NCBI RefSeq assembly: GCF_018129405.1
Contig: NZ_JAFCLP010000008.1
Span: 62,001-126,000, forward strand
Direction: 5' to 3'
DNA from: Bradyrhizobium iriomotense
GTDB taxonomy: Bacteria > Pseudomonadota > Alphaproteobacteria > Rhizobiales > Xanthobacteraceae
DNA: 64,000 nucleotides
Each line of letters starts with the position of its first letter. The first letter of the stretch is position 1. A program made the position numbers and the translations under genes. This document shows positions 42,656 through 50,146 of the stretch, one piece after another. Under the pieces are notes generated by a model that saw only the letters and a list, made by a program, of their open reading frames with translations, was not told where the DNA came from and did no database searches.

Positions 42656-44872
42656 TCACGCCACCAGCGCGGCGTCCTCGTCCGCGGCGTCGATGCCGCG
42701 TTGTGCCTGCAGCAGGCTGATGATCTCGATATTGGGCCGGGCCTTGCTGAACAGAAAACCCTGGCCCTCGTCGCAGCCCTCGGTGCGCAGGCAGCTCAGC
42801 TCGGCTTCGGTCTCGACGCCTTCGGCGGTGATGGTGACGCCGAGGCCCTTGCCGAGGCTGACAATGGAGCGGATGATCGCCTGCGCCTCGCGATTGGCCC
42901 CGAGATCGCGCACGAAGGACTGGTCGATCTTGATCTTGTCGAAGGGAAAGCTGCGCAAATAGCTGAGGCTGGAATAGCCGGTGCCGAAATCGTCCATCGA
43001 GATGCGTACTCCGAGCGTACGCAAGGCATGCAGCGTCGCCAGCACCTGCGCGCTCTTCTCGAGCAGCAGCGTCTCGGTGATCTCGAGCTCGAGCCGCCGC
43101 GGCGGCAGGCCGGAATGCTTCAGCGCGTCCGTCACCATCGAGAGCAGATTGCCGCTGCGGAACTGCAGCGGCGACAGGTTGACGGCGACGCGGACGTCGT
43201 CCGGCCAGGTCGCGGCATCCAGGCACGCCCGGCGCAGCATCAGGCCGCCGAGCGGATTGATCAAGCCGGTATCTTCCGCGACCGGAATGAACTCGGCCGG
43301 CGAGACCATGCCGCGCTCGGCATGGGGCCAGCGCACCAGCGCCTCGAAGCCGGTGATGCGGCCGCTCTGGAGGTCGATCAGCGGCTGATAGTAGGGACGC
43401 AGCACGTCGTTCTGGATGGCATCGCGCAGCTCGACCTCGATCTTGCGGCGGCTCTGCGCTTTTGCATCGAGCGCGGCCTCGAAGAAGGCGAAGGTGCCGC
43501 GCGCATCCAGCTTGGCGCGCGACAGCGCCATGTCGGCGCTCTTGAGCAGTTTCTCGGAATCATCGCCATCGCCCGGCGCCATCGCGATGCCGATGGAGGC
43601 GCCGATCACCACGGAATGGCCGTCGAGCAGATAGGGATCGGCGATGGCCTCGAGCAGGCGTTTTGCGAGTCCCACCGCGTCTTCCGGCCGGGCGAGCCCG
43701 CTCTGCACGATCGCGAACTCGTCGGAGTTGAGGCGCGCCAGCGCGTCCTCCTCGCGCAAGGTGGAGCGCAGCCGCTTGGCGACGCCGCGCAGCAGCTTGT
43801 CGCCGATGGCATGTCCCAAGGTGTCGTTGACCGCCTTGAAATTGTCCAGCCCCAGCATCAGCACCGCGACCTTTTCGGCGCTGCGGCGCGTATGCAGCAG
43901 CATCTCGTCGACCTGCTGGCGCAGCAGGTTGCGGTTCGGCAGCCCGGTGAGCCCGTCATGCTGGGCCATGAAGGCGAGCCGCGCCTCGGCGCGCTTGCGC
44001 TCGGTGATGTCCATCAGCGCCAGCAGCACCGCCGGCCGCTCGGCATAGGTCAATTCGCGGGAATAGATCGCAAGGTCGATCAGCGCGCCGTCTGCCTTGA
44101 CGTGCTTCCAGGTGCGGCCGGCCTGTTCCTCGCCGGTCACATCGATGGTCCAGGGCGGCTCGCTGTCGAAGGCCTGCAGGGCGCGGATCGTCAGCTTCTC
44201 GAATTCGCTACGGCTATGGCCATAATGGGCGATCGCGGCATCGTTGACGCCGAGGATGCGTTCGTCGTCGAGCGCGCAGATGATCATGGGAACGGGATTG
44301 CCGTCGAACAGCAGGCGGAACGAGGCCTCGCGCTGCTTCAGCTCGGTGATGTCGACGCGCAGACCGACGACACCGCCGTCGTCGGTCAGCCGCTCGTCGA
44401 TCAGGATGACGCGGCCGTCCGCCAGCTTCTGCTCATGGCGTGCGCCGGGCTGATAGAGCTTTTGCAGCCGCTCGGCGATCCACTCGTCCTCGTGGCCTTC
44501 AGCCTCGGGATAGTCGCCGCGCGCGACGCCGACGCGCAGCGTGTCTTCGAGGCGTGCGCCTTCGGCGAAAAGGTCGGCGGTCTTGCTGTAGATCTCGGCG
44601 TATTTCTTGTTCCAGAGGACGTAACGCCCCTCGGCATCGAGAAACACGATGCCCTGCGGCAGGATGTCGATGGCCTGGCGCAGCCGCTCATGCGCCTTGC
44701 GCGCCTCCGCGATCGCGGCCTCCGCCTCTGCGCGGCTTTGCAGGAGCTCGTCCTGTGCAACGGCCGAATGCGGCGCGCGCGCGAATCGCGGCTTGCGCGG
44801 CCGGCTGCCGGCCGTACCAAGCTCGTTGCGCTTTCGCCTTTTTTGTTTTCGAGACCCCAAACTCAACGTCAC
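42656..44872 (-). CDS. PAS-GGDEF-EAL protein, probable c-di-GMP phosphodiesterase
   Basis: The 738-residue protein (GTG at 44872; a longer frame reaches 44950) has two PAS-like domains (ILPQGIVFLDAEGRYVLWNK and FDGNPVPMIICALDDERILG), a GGDEF domain and a complete EAL domain. The GGDEF signature is LNSDEF instead of GGDEF, so cyclase activity is unlikely and the domain may sense GTP. The EAL domain keeps GFEALVRW, the metal-binding ITETLLLE, the SMDDFGTGYSSLSYL loop and KIDQSFVRDL, so it should hydrolyse c-di-GMP. There is no membrane segment or signal peptide; it should be a cytoplasmic sensor linking a PAS ligand to motility or biofilm control. It is divergent from mepA. Confidence 0.93.
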   Translation of the reverse strand: MTLSLGSRKQKRRKRNELGTAGSRPRKPRFARAPHSAVAQDELLQSRAEAEAAIAEARKAHERLRQAIDILPQGIVFLDAEGRYVLWNKKYAEIYSKTADLFAEGARLEDTLRVGVARGDYPEAEGHEDEWIAERLQKLYQPGARHEQKLADGRVILIDERLTDDGGVVGLRVDITELKQREASFRLLFDGNPVPMIICALDDERILGVNDAAIAHYGHSRSEFEKLTIRALQAFDSEPPWTIDVTGEEQAGRTWKHVKADGALIDLAIYSRELTYAERPAVLLALMDITERKRAEARLAFMAQHDGLTGLPNRNLLRQQVDEMLLHTRRSAEKVAVLMLGLDNFKAVNDTLGHAIGDKLLRGVAKRLRSTLREEDALARLNSDEFAIVQSGLARPEDAVGLAKRLLEAIADPYLLDGHSVVIGASIGIAMAPGDGDDSEKLLKSADMALSRAKLDARGTFAFFEAALDAKAQSRRKIEVELRDAIQNDVLRPYYQPLIDLQSGRITGFEALVRWPHAERGMVSPAEFIPVAEDTGLINPLGGLMLRRACLDAATWPDDVRVAVNLSPLQFRSGNLLSMVTDALKHSGLPPRRLELEITETLLLEKSAQVLATLHALRTLGVRISMDDFGTGYSSLSYLRSFPFDKIKIDQSFVRDLGANREAQAIIRSIVSLGKGLGVTITAEGVETEAELSCLRTEGCDEGQGFLFSKARPNIEIISLLQAQRGIDAADEDAALVA

Positions 44873-45283
44873 ATGTCCCAGTCGCGCCCTGTGGCCGCAA
44901 GTTTTGGGGCAAGTGTCTGAAAAAAAAGTAATCTTCGCCGGCCCGGCCACGGAACTGCAGACCGTTCACTGGCACTTCTGCCTGTTTGCGAGGCGCAAAA
45001 TGCGCCGGCCGACGCGTCAAACCCATTCCGTCGTCGCAATCAGATGGGCGCGCTGGCGCAAAATTACGCGCGCGCTTGAATCATTTCCGAAATCGCGCCC
45101 GATTGCATGCGGGCCGCTGCGTTCCCTCACTCCGCGCACGAATTTTGGTCAACGCAGGATACGGTTATCGCGCCGTTAAAAATGTGGCCGGACGACACAA
45201 AAAACTGCGACGCCGTGAGGTTGCACCCGGCTGACAAGCCTAATTCTTAACCCTGACGCGGCGTTGGGTTATAACGACTCAGC
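44873..45283. other. Intergenic region between divergent GGDEF-EAL and mepA genes
   Basis: These about 400 bases must hold both promoters. Visible are an A-run (AAAAAAAAG near 44920) and TTAACCCTGACGCGGCGTTG just ahead of mepA. There is no convincing coding frame on either strand and no long inverted repeat. Confidence 0.5.
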
Positions 45284-46228
45284 ATGAGTCCCCGCCGCCT
45301 CGCCCCTCTCCTGCTTTTGACGACACTCCTGGCCGCCGGCGGCGCGCTGGCCCAGGACAAGGGCAGCGTCAATCCGAAGCCGCTGCCGCCGCTCGCCAAT
45401 CCCAACGATCCGCATCTCGGCGCCAAAGAGCTTTTCGCGCGAAAACTGCTGCCCTCGAAAGGGCCGGCTCATGTCATCGGCTCTTACACCAAGGGCTGCA
45501 TCGGCGGCGCCGCGCAGATGCCGCTCAACGGCGACAATTGGCAGGTGATGCGGCTGTCGCGCAACCGCAACTTTGGCCATCCCGACATGATCGCGTTGAT
45601 CAAGCGCCTTGCGGCCAAGGCGCACAAGGACGCGGGCTGGCCGGGCATCCTGGTCGGCGACATCGCCCAGCCGCGCGGCGGACCGGCGCTGTCAGGCCAC
45701 GCCAGCCACCAGATCGGCCTCGATGCCGACATCTGGCTGACGCCGATGCCGGACCGCCGCCTCTCGCGCGAGGAGCGCGAGGAGATGTCGGCGGTGATGA
45801 TGGTGCGGCAGGACCGGCTCGACATCGATCCGAAGGTGTTCACACAAGGCCATGTGCTGGTTCTGCGCGACGCCGCGCAGGAGCCGGCGGTGCAACGCAT
45901 CTTCGTCAATGCCGCGATCAAGAAGGCGCTGTGCCGCGAGGCCAAGGGCGACCGCTCATGGCTGTCGAAGATCCGCCCCTGGTGGGGCCACGACTATCAC
46001 TTCCACATCCGCATGCGCTGCCCGGCGGGCGCCGGCGATTGCGAGGGCCAGCCGTCGCAATCCGAGGACGAAGGCTGCAAGGACGCCGATCTCGCCTACT
46101 GGTTCTCGGATGCCGTGCTGCATCCCAAGCCGCCGCCGGAGCCGCCGAAGCCCAAGCCGCCGATGACGCTGGCGCAGATGCCGGCGGCCTGCAAGGCGGT
46201 ACTGCATGCGGGCGATGCGAAGCCGTAG
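45284..46228 (+). CDS. mepA: Penicillin-insensitive murein endopeptidase
   Basis: The 314-residue protein starts with a signal peptide ending GGALA-QD. It is a LAS-type zinc metallopeptidase that cuts the D-Ala-meso-DAP cross-links of peptidoglycan in the periplasm. Zinc ligands are His139 and the Asp of SGHASHQIGLDADIW (Asp147 or 149), with the later HDYHFHIRM supplying further histidines. Cysteines at GCIGG, LCREA, MRCP, DCEG and EGCKD likely form disulphides. Its C-terminal tail is Pro-rich (KPPPEPPKPKPPM). It is a single gene followed by a paired inverted repeat. Confidence 0.95.
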   Translation: MSPRRLAPLLLLTTLLAAGGALAQDKGSVNPKPLPPLANPNDPHLGAKELFARKLLPSKGPAHVIGSYTKGCIGGAAQMPLNGDNWQVMRLSRNRNFGHPDMIALIKRLAAKAHKDAGWPGILVGDIAQPRGGPALSGHASHQIGLDADIWLTPMPDRRLSREEREEMSAVMMVRQDRLDIDPKVFTQGHVLVLRDAAQEPAVQRIFVNAAIKKALCREAKGDRSWLSKIRPWWGHDYHFHIRMRCPAGAGDCEGQPSQSEDEGCKDADLAYWFSDAVLHPKPPPEPPKPKPPMTLAQMPAACKAVLHAGDAKP

Positions 46229-46255
46229 GGTGCCGCTGCCACCAAACATTCGGCC

Positions 46256-46397
46256 GTCGTCCTGGCGAAAGCCAGGACCCATTACCCCAGGGAGGAGTCG
46301 TGGCGCGAGCTGACAACCCCGAGTCTTCGCCAAACTTCTCCCTGGGGTAATGGGTCCTGGATCGGCGCTCCGCTTCGCTGCGCTTGTCCAGGACGAC
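46256..46397. repeat. Gene-less paired REP-like repeat
   Basis: The left arm GTCGTCCTGGCGAAAGCCAG followed by GACCCATTACCCC is identical in core to the arms around the GIY-YIG gene. The right arm GGGGTAATGGGTCCTGG is continued by an interrupted stem (ATCGGCGCTCCGCTTCGCTG, then CGCTTGTCCAGGACGAC). The interior is about 60 bases and shares TCTTCGCCAAACTTCTCCCT with the copy at 49446. Confidence 0.85.
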
Positions 46398-46549
46398 GAA
46401 CTCGTTGGTTGGTTCGTGCCATCCAAATGCGCTAGGATCGCTTGGCCGCCGTGCCGTAAGCCCGCGGCATCCCGGGATGCGCATCCCGTCTTTCAACAAG
46501 CCTGACCGCACGCCTCGCGCCGTTTGCGTGGCCAACGATGGGATCTGAC

Positions 46550-47053
46550 ATGCGCGTCCTCTCCTTCCTCGCTGCGCTCCTGCTTAGCGCGACCTCTGCC
46601 CTCGCCGCCGAGGAGCCGAGCGGCTGTGACAAGTTCAAATGGCCGATCGAGCGCGAGCGCGCCGCGCTGACTGCACCGGATCGTACAAGGCTCGCCTCGG
46701 GGAGCGAGCAGGCGGCGGTGCCCGGGTCGGCCATCACGCTGGGGCTGGTCGCCCCGAGCGAAGCGAAATTGCCGACGCCGCCGGAGCGGGCGCCGAAGGA
46801 CGGCAGCTTTGCCGGCTTCACCAGCATCAAGGCGCCGAAGGCCGGGCTGTACACGATCAGCCTGTCGGCCGGGGCCTGGGTCGACGTGGTCCAGGACGGC
46901 CATTTCCTCAAGCCCGTGGCCTTCAGCGGTGCGACCGATTGCGACGGCATCCGCAAGACCATGAAATACGAGCTGTCGGCGCAGCCGCTTGTCCTCCAGG
47001 TCAGCGGGGCCAAGGACAATGCGCTCTCGATCGCCATCCTGGCGGCCCAGTAG
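46550..47053 (+). CDS. Hypothetical periplasmic protein
   Basis: The 167-residue protein has a clear signal peptide (RVLSFLAALLLSATSALA-AE). The mature part contains two cysteines (SGCDKFKW and ATDCDGIRK) and a beta-rich centre (AGLYTISLSAGAWVDVVQDG), ending with VLQVSGAKDNALSIAI. There is no enzymatic motif; it is probably a small beta-sandwich. An ATG four codons upstream (46538) is also possible; GGGA lies closer to the one chosen. It lies ahead of modA on the same strand, about 190 bases away. I do not recognise the family. Confidence 0.72.
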   Translation: MRVLSFLAALLLSATSALAAEEPSGCDKFKWPIERERAALTAPDRTRLASGSEQAAVPGSAITLGLVAPSEAKLPTPPERAPKDGSFAGFTSIKAPKAGLYTISLSAGAWVDVVQDGHFLKPVAFSGATDCDGIRKTMKYELSAQPLVLQVSGAKDNALSIAILAAQ

Positions 47054-47245
47054 CCCCTCCATTGGTCAAACGGTCGCCTTTGACCTGAAGCCCCGGCCTG
47101 CTATGTTTGCACTGCGATATCCCTGCCGGCCGTAAGCCGTCGCAAGGGACCGTGGAACAGCGCTTCCGCCGTCGCATACCTGACCCAACCAACGCCAGAT
47201 TTGCGCGTGTTGCCTGCGCGCGCAAGCTCGCACGGAGCGCTATCC

Positions 47246-48031
47246 ATGTTTCGTATCACCGGACTTTTCACCGCTTTCGTCATCCTCGCGGGCGCGAGCC
47301 TCTCGCCCGCCGTGGCGGAGGACAAAACCATCACCGTGTTCGCCGCGGCCTCGATGAAGAACGCGCTGGACGAGATCGACGCCGCCTACACCGCCAAGAC
47401 CGGCATCAAGTTCAGTGTCAGCTATGCCGCAAGCTCCGTGCTGGCCAAGCAGATCGAGCAGGGCGCGCCGGCCGACGTGTTCGTCTCCGCCGACACCGAC
47501 TGGATGGACTACGCGGTCTCCAAGAAGACCATCAACGAGCCGACTCGCGTCAACCTGCTCGGCAACAGCATCGTGCTGATCGCGCCGAGGGATTCCAAGA
47601 TCGACAACGTCGCGATCGCGCAGGGCTTCGACCTCGCCAAGCTCGCCGGCGACGGCAAGATCGCGACCGGCGACGTCAAGTCCGTGCCGGTCGGCAAGTA
47701 CGCGAAGGCCGCGCTTACGAGCCTCGGGGCCTGGCAGGCCGCCGAGCCGAAATTTGCCATGGCCGAGAGCGTGCGCGCCGCGCTGACGCTGGTCGCCCGC
47801 GGCGAGGCCGTGCTCGGCATCGTCTATTCCACCGACGCCAAGGTCGAGCCCGGCGTGAAGATCGTCGGCACCTTCCCGGCGGATTCGCATCCCGCGATCA
47901 TCTATCCGGTCGCCGCGACCACAAGCGCGAAGAGCGAAACGAATGACTATCTCGCCTTCCTGCGCTCGACCGCGGCCAAGACCATTCTGGAAAAATACGG
48001 ATTCAAGTTCCTGATCAGTCCGACCACCTGA
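47246..48031 (+). CDS. modA: Molybdate ABC transporter substrate-binding protein
   Basis: The 261-residue protein from the ATG at 47246 (GGAG upstream) has a signal peptide ending SPAVA-ED. The mature start ITVFAAASMKNALDEI, with the Ser of AAAS and the following SYAASSVLAKQIEQGAPADVFVSAD, is the ModA oxyanion-binding signature. The protein captures molybdate or tungstate in the periplasm. It heads the modA-modB-modC operon. Molybdenum is needed for nitrate reductase and, in rhizobia, nitrogenase. No clear ModE-type operator was found upstream. Confidence 0.95.
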   Translation: MFRITGLFTAFVILAGASLSPAVAEDKTITVFAAASMKNALDEIDAAYTAKTGIKFSVSYAASSVLAKQIEQGAPADVFVSADTDWMDYAVSKKTINEPTRVNLLGNSIVLIAPRDSKIDNVAIAQGFDLAKLAGDGKIATGDVKSVPVGKYAKAALTSLGAWQAAEPKFAMAESVRAALTLVARGEAVLGIVYSTDAKVEPGVKIVGTFPADSHPAIIYPVAATTSAKSETNDYLAFLRSTAAKTILEKYGFKFLISPTT

Positions 48032-48057
48032 TTTTTGCGACCTGATATTAAGACTTG

Positions 48058-48753
48058 ATGCTCGAGATCTCTCCTGCCGAATGGACGGCGATCCTGCTCT
48101 CGCTCAGGGTCGCCGTCGTTGCTACGCTGGTCGCGACGCCGTTCGGCGTCGCGCTGGCGTGGCTGCTCGCGCGCAAGGATTTCTGGGGCAAGTCGGTGTT
48201 AGATGCCGTCGTGCATCTGCCGCTGGTGCTGCCGCCTGTCGTCACCGGCTATCTGCTGCTGCTCACCTTCGGCCGCCGCGGCCTCGTCGGCGGCTTTCTC
48301 GCGGACAATCTCGGCATCGTCTTCGCGTTCCGCTGGACCGGTGCGGCGCTCGCCTGCGGCGTGATGGCGTTTCCGCTGCTGGTGCGCCCGATGCGGCTGT
48401 CGATCGAGGCGATCGATCGCCGGCTCGAGCAGGCCGCCGAAACACTGGGCGCGGCGCCGTGGAAAGTGTTCTTCACGGTGACGCTGCCGCTGGCGCTGCC
48501 GGGCGTGCTCGCCGGCATGGTGCTGGGCTTTGCCAAGGCGATCGGCGAGTTCGGCGCCACCATCACCTTCGTCTCCAACATTCCGGGCGAAACCCAGACG
48601 ATCTCCTCCGCGATCTATTCGCTGATCCAGACGCCCGACGGCGATGCCGCGGCGGGCCGGCTCGTGATCGTCTCGATCGTGCTCGCGATCGGCGCACTGA
48701 TCGCGGCCGAATGGTTCGCCCGCCGCGCCACGCAGCGCCTGCACGGGAATTGA
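48058..48753 (+). CDS. modB: Molybdate ABC transporter permease
   Basis: The 231-residue membrane permease has about five helices and the EAA-type cytoplasmic loop EQAAETLGAAPWKVFFTVTLP. It is followed by the conserved LGFAKAIGEFGATITFVSNIPGETQT, which is diagnostic of ModB. The ATG at 48058 is used; a TTG lies one codon earlier. It follows modA by 26 bases and precedes modC by two bases. Confidence 0.95.
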   Translation: MLEISPAEWTAILLSLRVAVVATLVATPFGVALAWLLARKDFWGKSVLDAVVHLPLVLPPVVTGYLLLLTFGRRGLVGGFLADNLGIVFAFRWTGAALACGVMAFPLLVRPMRLSIEAIDRRLEQAAETLGAAPWKVFFTVTLPLALPGVLAGMVLGFAKAIGEFGATITFVSNIPGETQTISSAIYSLIQTPDGDAAAGRLVIVSIVLAIGALIAAEWFARRATQRLHGN

Positions 48754-48755
48754 CC

Positions 48756-49418
48756 ATGCTGCGGGTCGACGTCGAAAAGCAGCTCGGCGAGTTCTCGCTT
48801 CACGCGTCCTTCACCGGCGAGGGCCGCGTCATCGGCCTGTTCGGCGCCTCGGGCGCCGGCAAGAGCTCGCTGGTCAACATGATCGCCGGCCTGTTGCGGC
48901 CCGACCGCGGCACCATCGTGATCGACGGCGAGACCGTCGACGACACCGCGGCCGGCATTCACGTGCCCACTTGGCGCCGCCGCATCGGCTATGTGTTCCA
49001 GGATGCGCGGCTGTTTCCGCATCTGAGCGTCGCGCAGAACCTCGACTACGGACGGCGGATGAACGGACTTGCGCCCGACCCGGCGCAACACAAGCGCATC
49101 ATCGACCTGCTCGATATCGGCGCCTTGCTGGACCGTCGTCCCGGAAAGCTCTCCGGCGGCGAGCGCCAGCGCGTCGCGCTCGGCCGCGCGCTGCTGTCAA
49201 AGCCGCGCCTCCTGCTGCTCGACGAGCCACTCGGCGCGCTCGACGAGGCCCGCAAGCTCGAGATCCTGCCCTATCTGGTGCGGCTGCGCGACGAGGCCAA
49301 TGTGCCGATGGTCTATGTCAGCCACGACGCCGCCGAACTGCGCCAGCTCGCGACACAAATCGTGATGCTGAAGCAGGGCCGCGTGACGTCGTTCGGCGGG
49401 GTGAAGGTGCTGACGTGA
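48756..49418 (+). CDS. modC: Molybdate ABC transporter ATP-binding protein, short form
   Basis: The 220-residue ATPase has Walker A GASGAGKS (30-37), signature LSGGERQRVALGRAL, Walker B LLLLDEPLGALD and the switch SHDAAEL. It starts at the ATG at 48756 after modB; the large open frame beginning at 48081 is out of phase with modB and is not a gene upstream of this point. The protein ends soon after the ATPase domain, so it lacks the roughly 120-residue C-terminal MOP/TOBE molybdate-sensing domain of Escherichia coli ModC. Feedback inhibition by molybdate should therefore be absent or provided elsewhere. Confidence 0.94.
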   Translation: MLRVDVEKQLGEFSLHASFTGEGRVIGLFGASGAGKSSLVNMIAGLLRPDRGTIVIDGETVDDTAAGIHVPTWRRRIGYVFQDARLFPHLSVAQNLDYGRRMNGLAPDPAQHKRIIDLLDIGALLDRRPGKLSGGERQRVALGRALLSKPRLLLLDEPLGALDEARKLEILPYLVRLRDEANVPMVYVSHDAAELRQLATQIVMLKQGRVTSFGGVKVLT

Positions 49419-49445
49419 GGTCGTGATGCCGACCCACCCTCCGCC

Positions 49446-49566
49446 GTCGTCCTGGCGAAAGCCAGGACCCATTGCCACCGTCAGTGGTTTGGCGAAGACT
49501 CGCGGTTACCATTCCCGGCAACACTTCTCCCTGGGGTAATGGGTCCTGGCTTTCGCCAGGACGACG
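49446..49566. repeat. Gene-less paired REP-like repeat
   Basis: The left arm GTCGTCCTGGCGAAAGCCAG followed by GACCCATTG and the right arm CTGGGGTAATGGGTCCTGGC followed by TTTCGCCAGGACGACG are inverted copies of the same hairpin found at both sides of the GIY-YIG gene. The interior has TGGTTTGGCGAAGACTCGCG and AACACTTCTCCCTGGGG, shared with the other paired copies. Confidence 0.87.
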
Positions 49567-49609
49567 TTGGAGAGAGATCTCGCGTTTCAGCACTTCCGTC
49601 GCTTCGGCC

Positions 49610-49870
49610 TTACCAGCCGCGGTCGACGTTGCGGACCTCGCCGGTGCGGGCATCGACATCGACTTCCATCCAGCGCCCGGCGCGATCGCGGCCTTCGATC
49701 TGCCATTCATCGCCGAGGAACTGAGTGTGAGAAACCGTCATGACGCCGATGTCGGCCGCGACATCGAGCGCGACTTGCATCGAGATCTGGTCGCCGGTGT
49801 CATAGGCCATCGCCGGCGCGCCCGATCCGAGACCGATCGCGACGATGGCAGGCAGGATGAAACTTCGCAT
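49610..49870 (-). CDS. Small exported PepSY-domain protein
   Basis: From the ATG at 49870 (AGGAG upstream) the protein has 86 residues. A signal peptide (SFILPAIVAIGLGSGAPAMA) precedes one PepSY unit: ISMQVALDVAADIGVMTVSHTQFLGDEWQIEGRD and then MEVDVDARTGEVRNVD (quoted as DEWQIEGRDRAGRWMEVDVD plus TGEVRNVD). PepSY domains are small periplasmic modules that can inhibit peptidases or bind ligands. The protein ends with the domain. It is followed by a paired inverted repeat. Confidence 0.85.
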   Translation of the reverse strand: MRSFILPAIVAIGLGSGAPAMAYDTGDQISMQVALDVAADIGVMTVSHTQFLGDEWQIEGRDRAGRWMEVDVDARTGEVRNVDRGW

Positions 49871-50056
49871 GGAACTGCTCCTGTCAAAGACGTTGACTGT
49901 CACGCGAAGAACGAGCAGCGCCGCGGAGCGTTCCGGAACCAGGAGTCACGAAGCCGCGCAAATCTTCGGCGGTTGCGGCGATTTGGTGGCGGTTATCTGG
50001 CAATGTCATCGTGGCGAACGCGACGAGGCGATTATATCCTCGCGACGACTTTCGCA

Positions 50057-50142
50057 GGGTGGGCAAGGGCGCGCTCTTCGCGCGCGGTGCATCGTTTCTG
50101 TTGGTGGGCACGGCGCAAGGGCGCCTTTGCCCACCCTACGGC
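50057..50142. repeat. GGGTGGGCAA palindromic repeat
   Basis: CAGGGTGGGCAAGGGCGCGC at the left pairs with GCGCCTTTGCCCACCCTACG at the right. Between them is a second hairpin (GCGCGCTCTTCGCGCGC). A shorter relative lies at 28077-28113. It lies just beyond the 3' end of the antiporter gene. Confidence 0.75.
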
Positions 50143-50146
50143 AGCG

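Noticed and set aside
47095-47125. ModE operator ahead of modA (GCTATGTTTGCACTGCGATAT)
   Set aside because: Only one half resembles the CGnTATAT-type consensus and the two halves do not pair.
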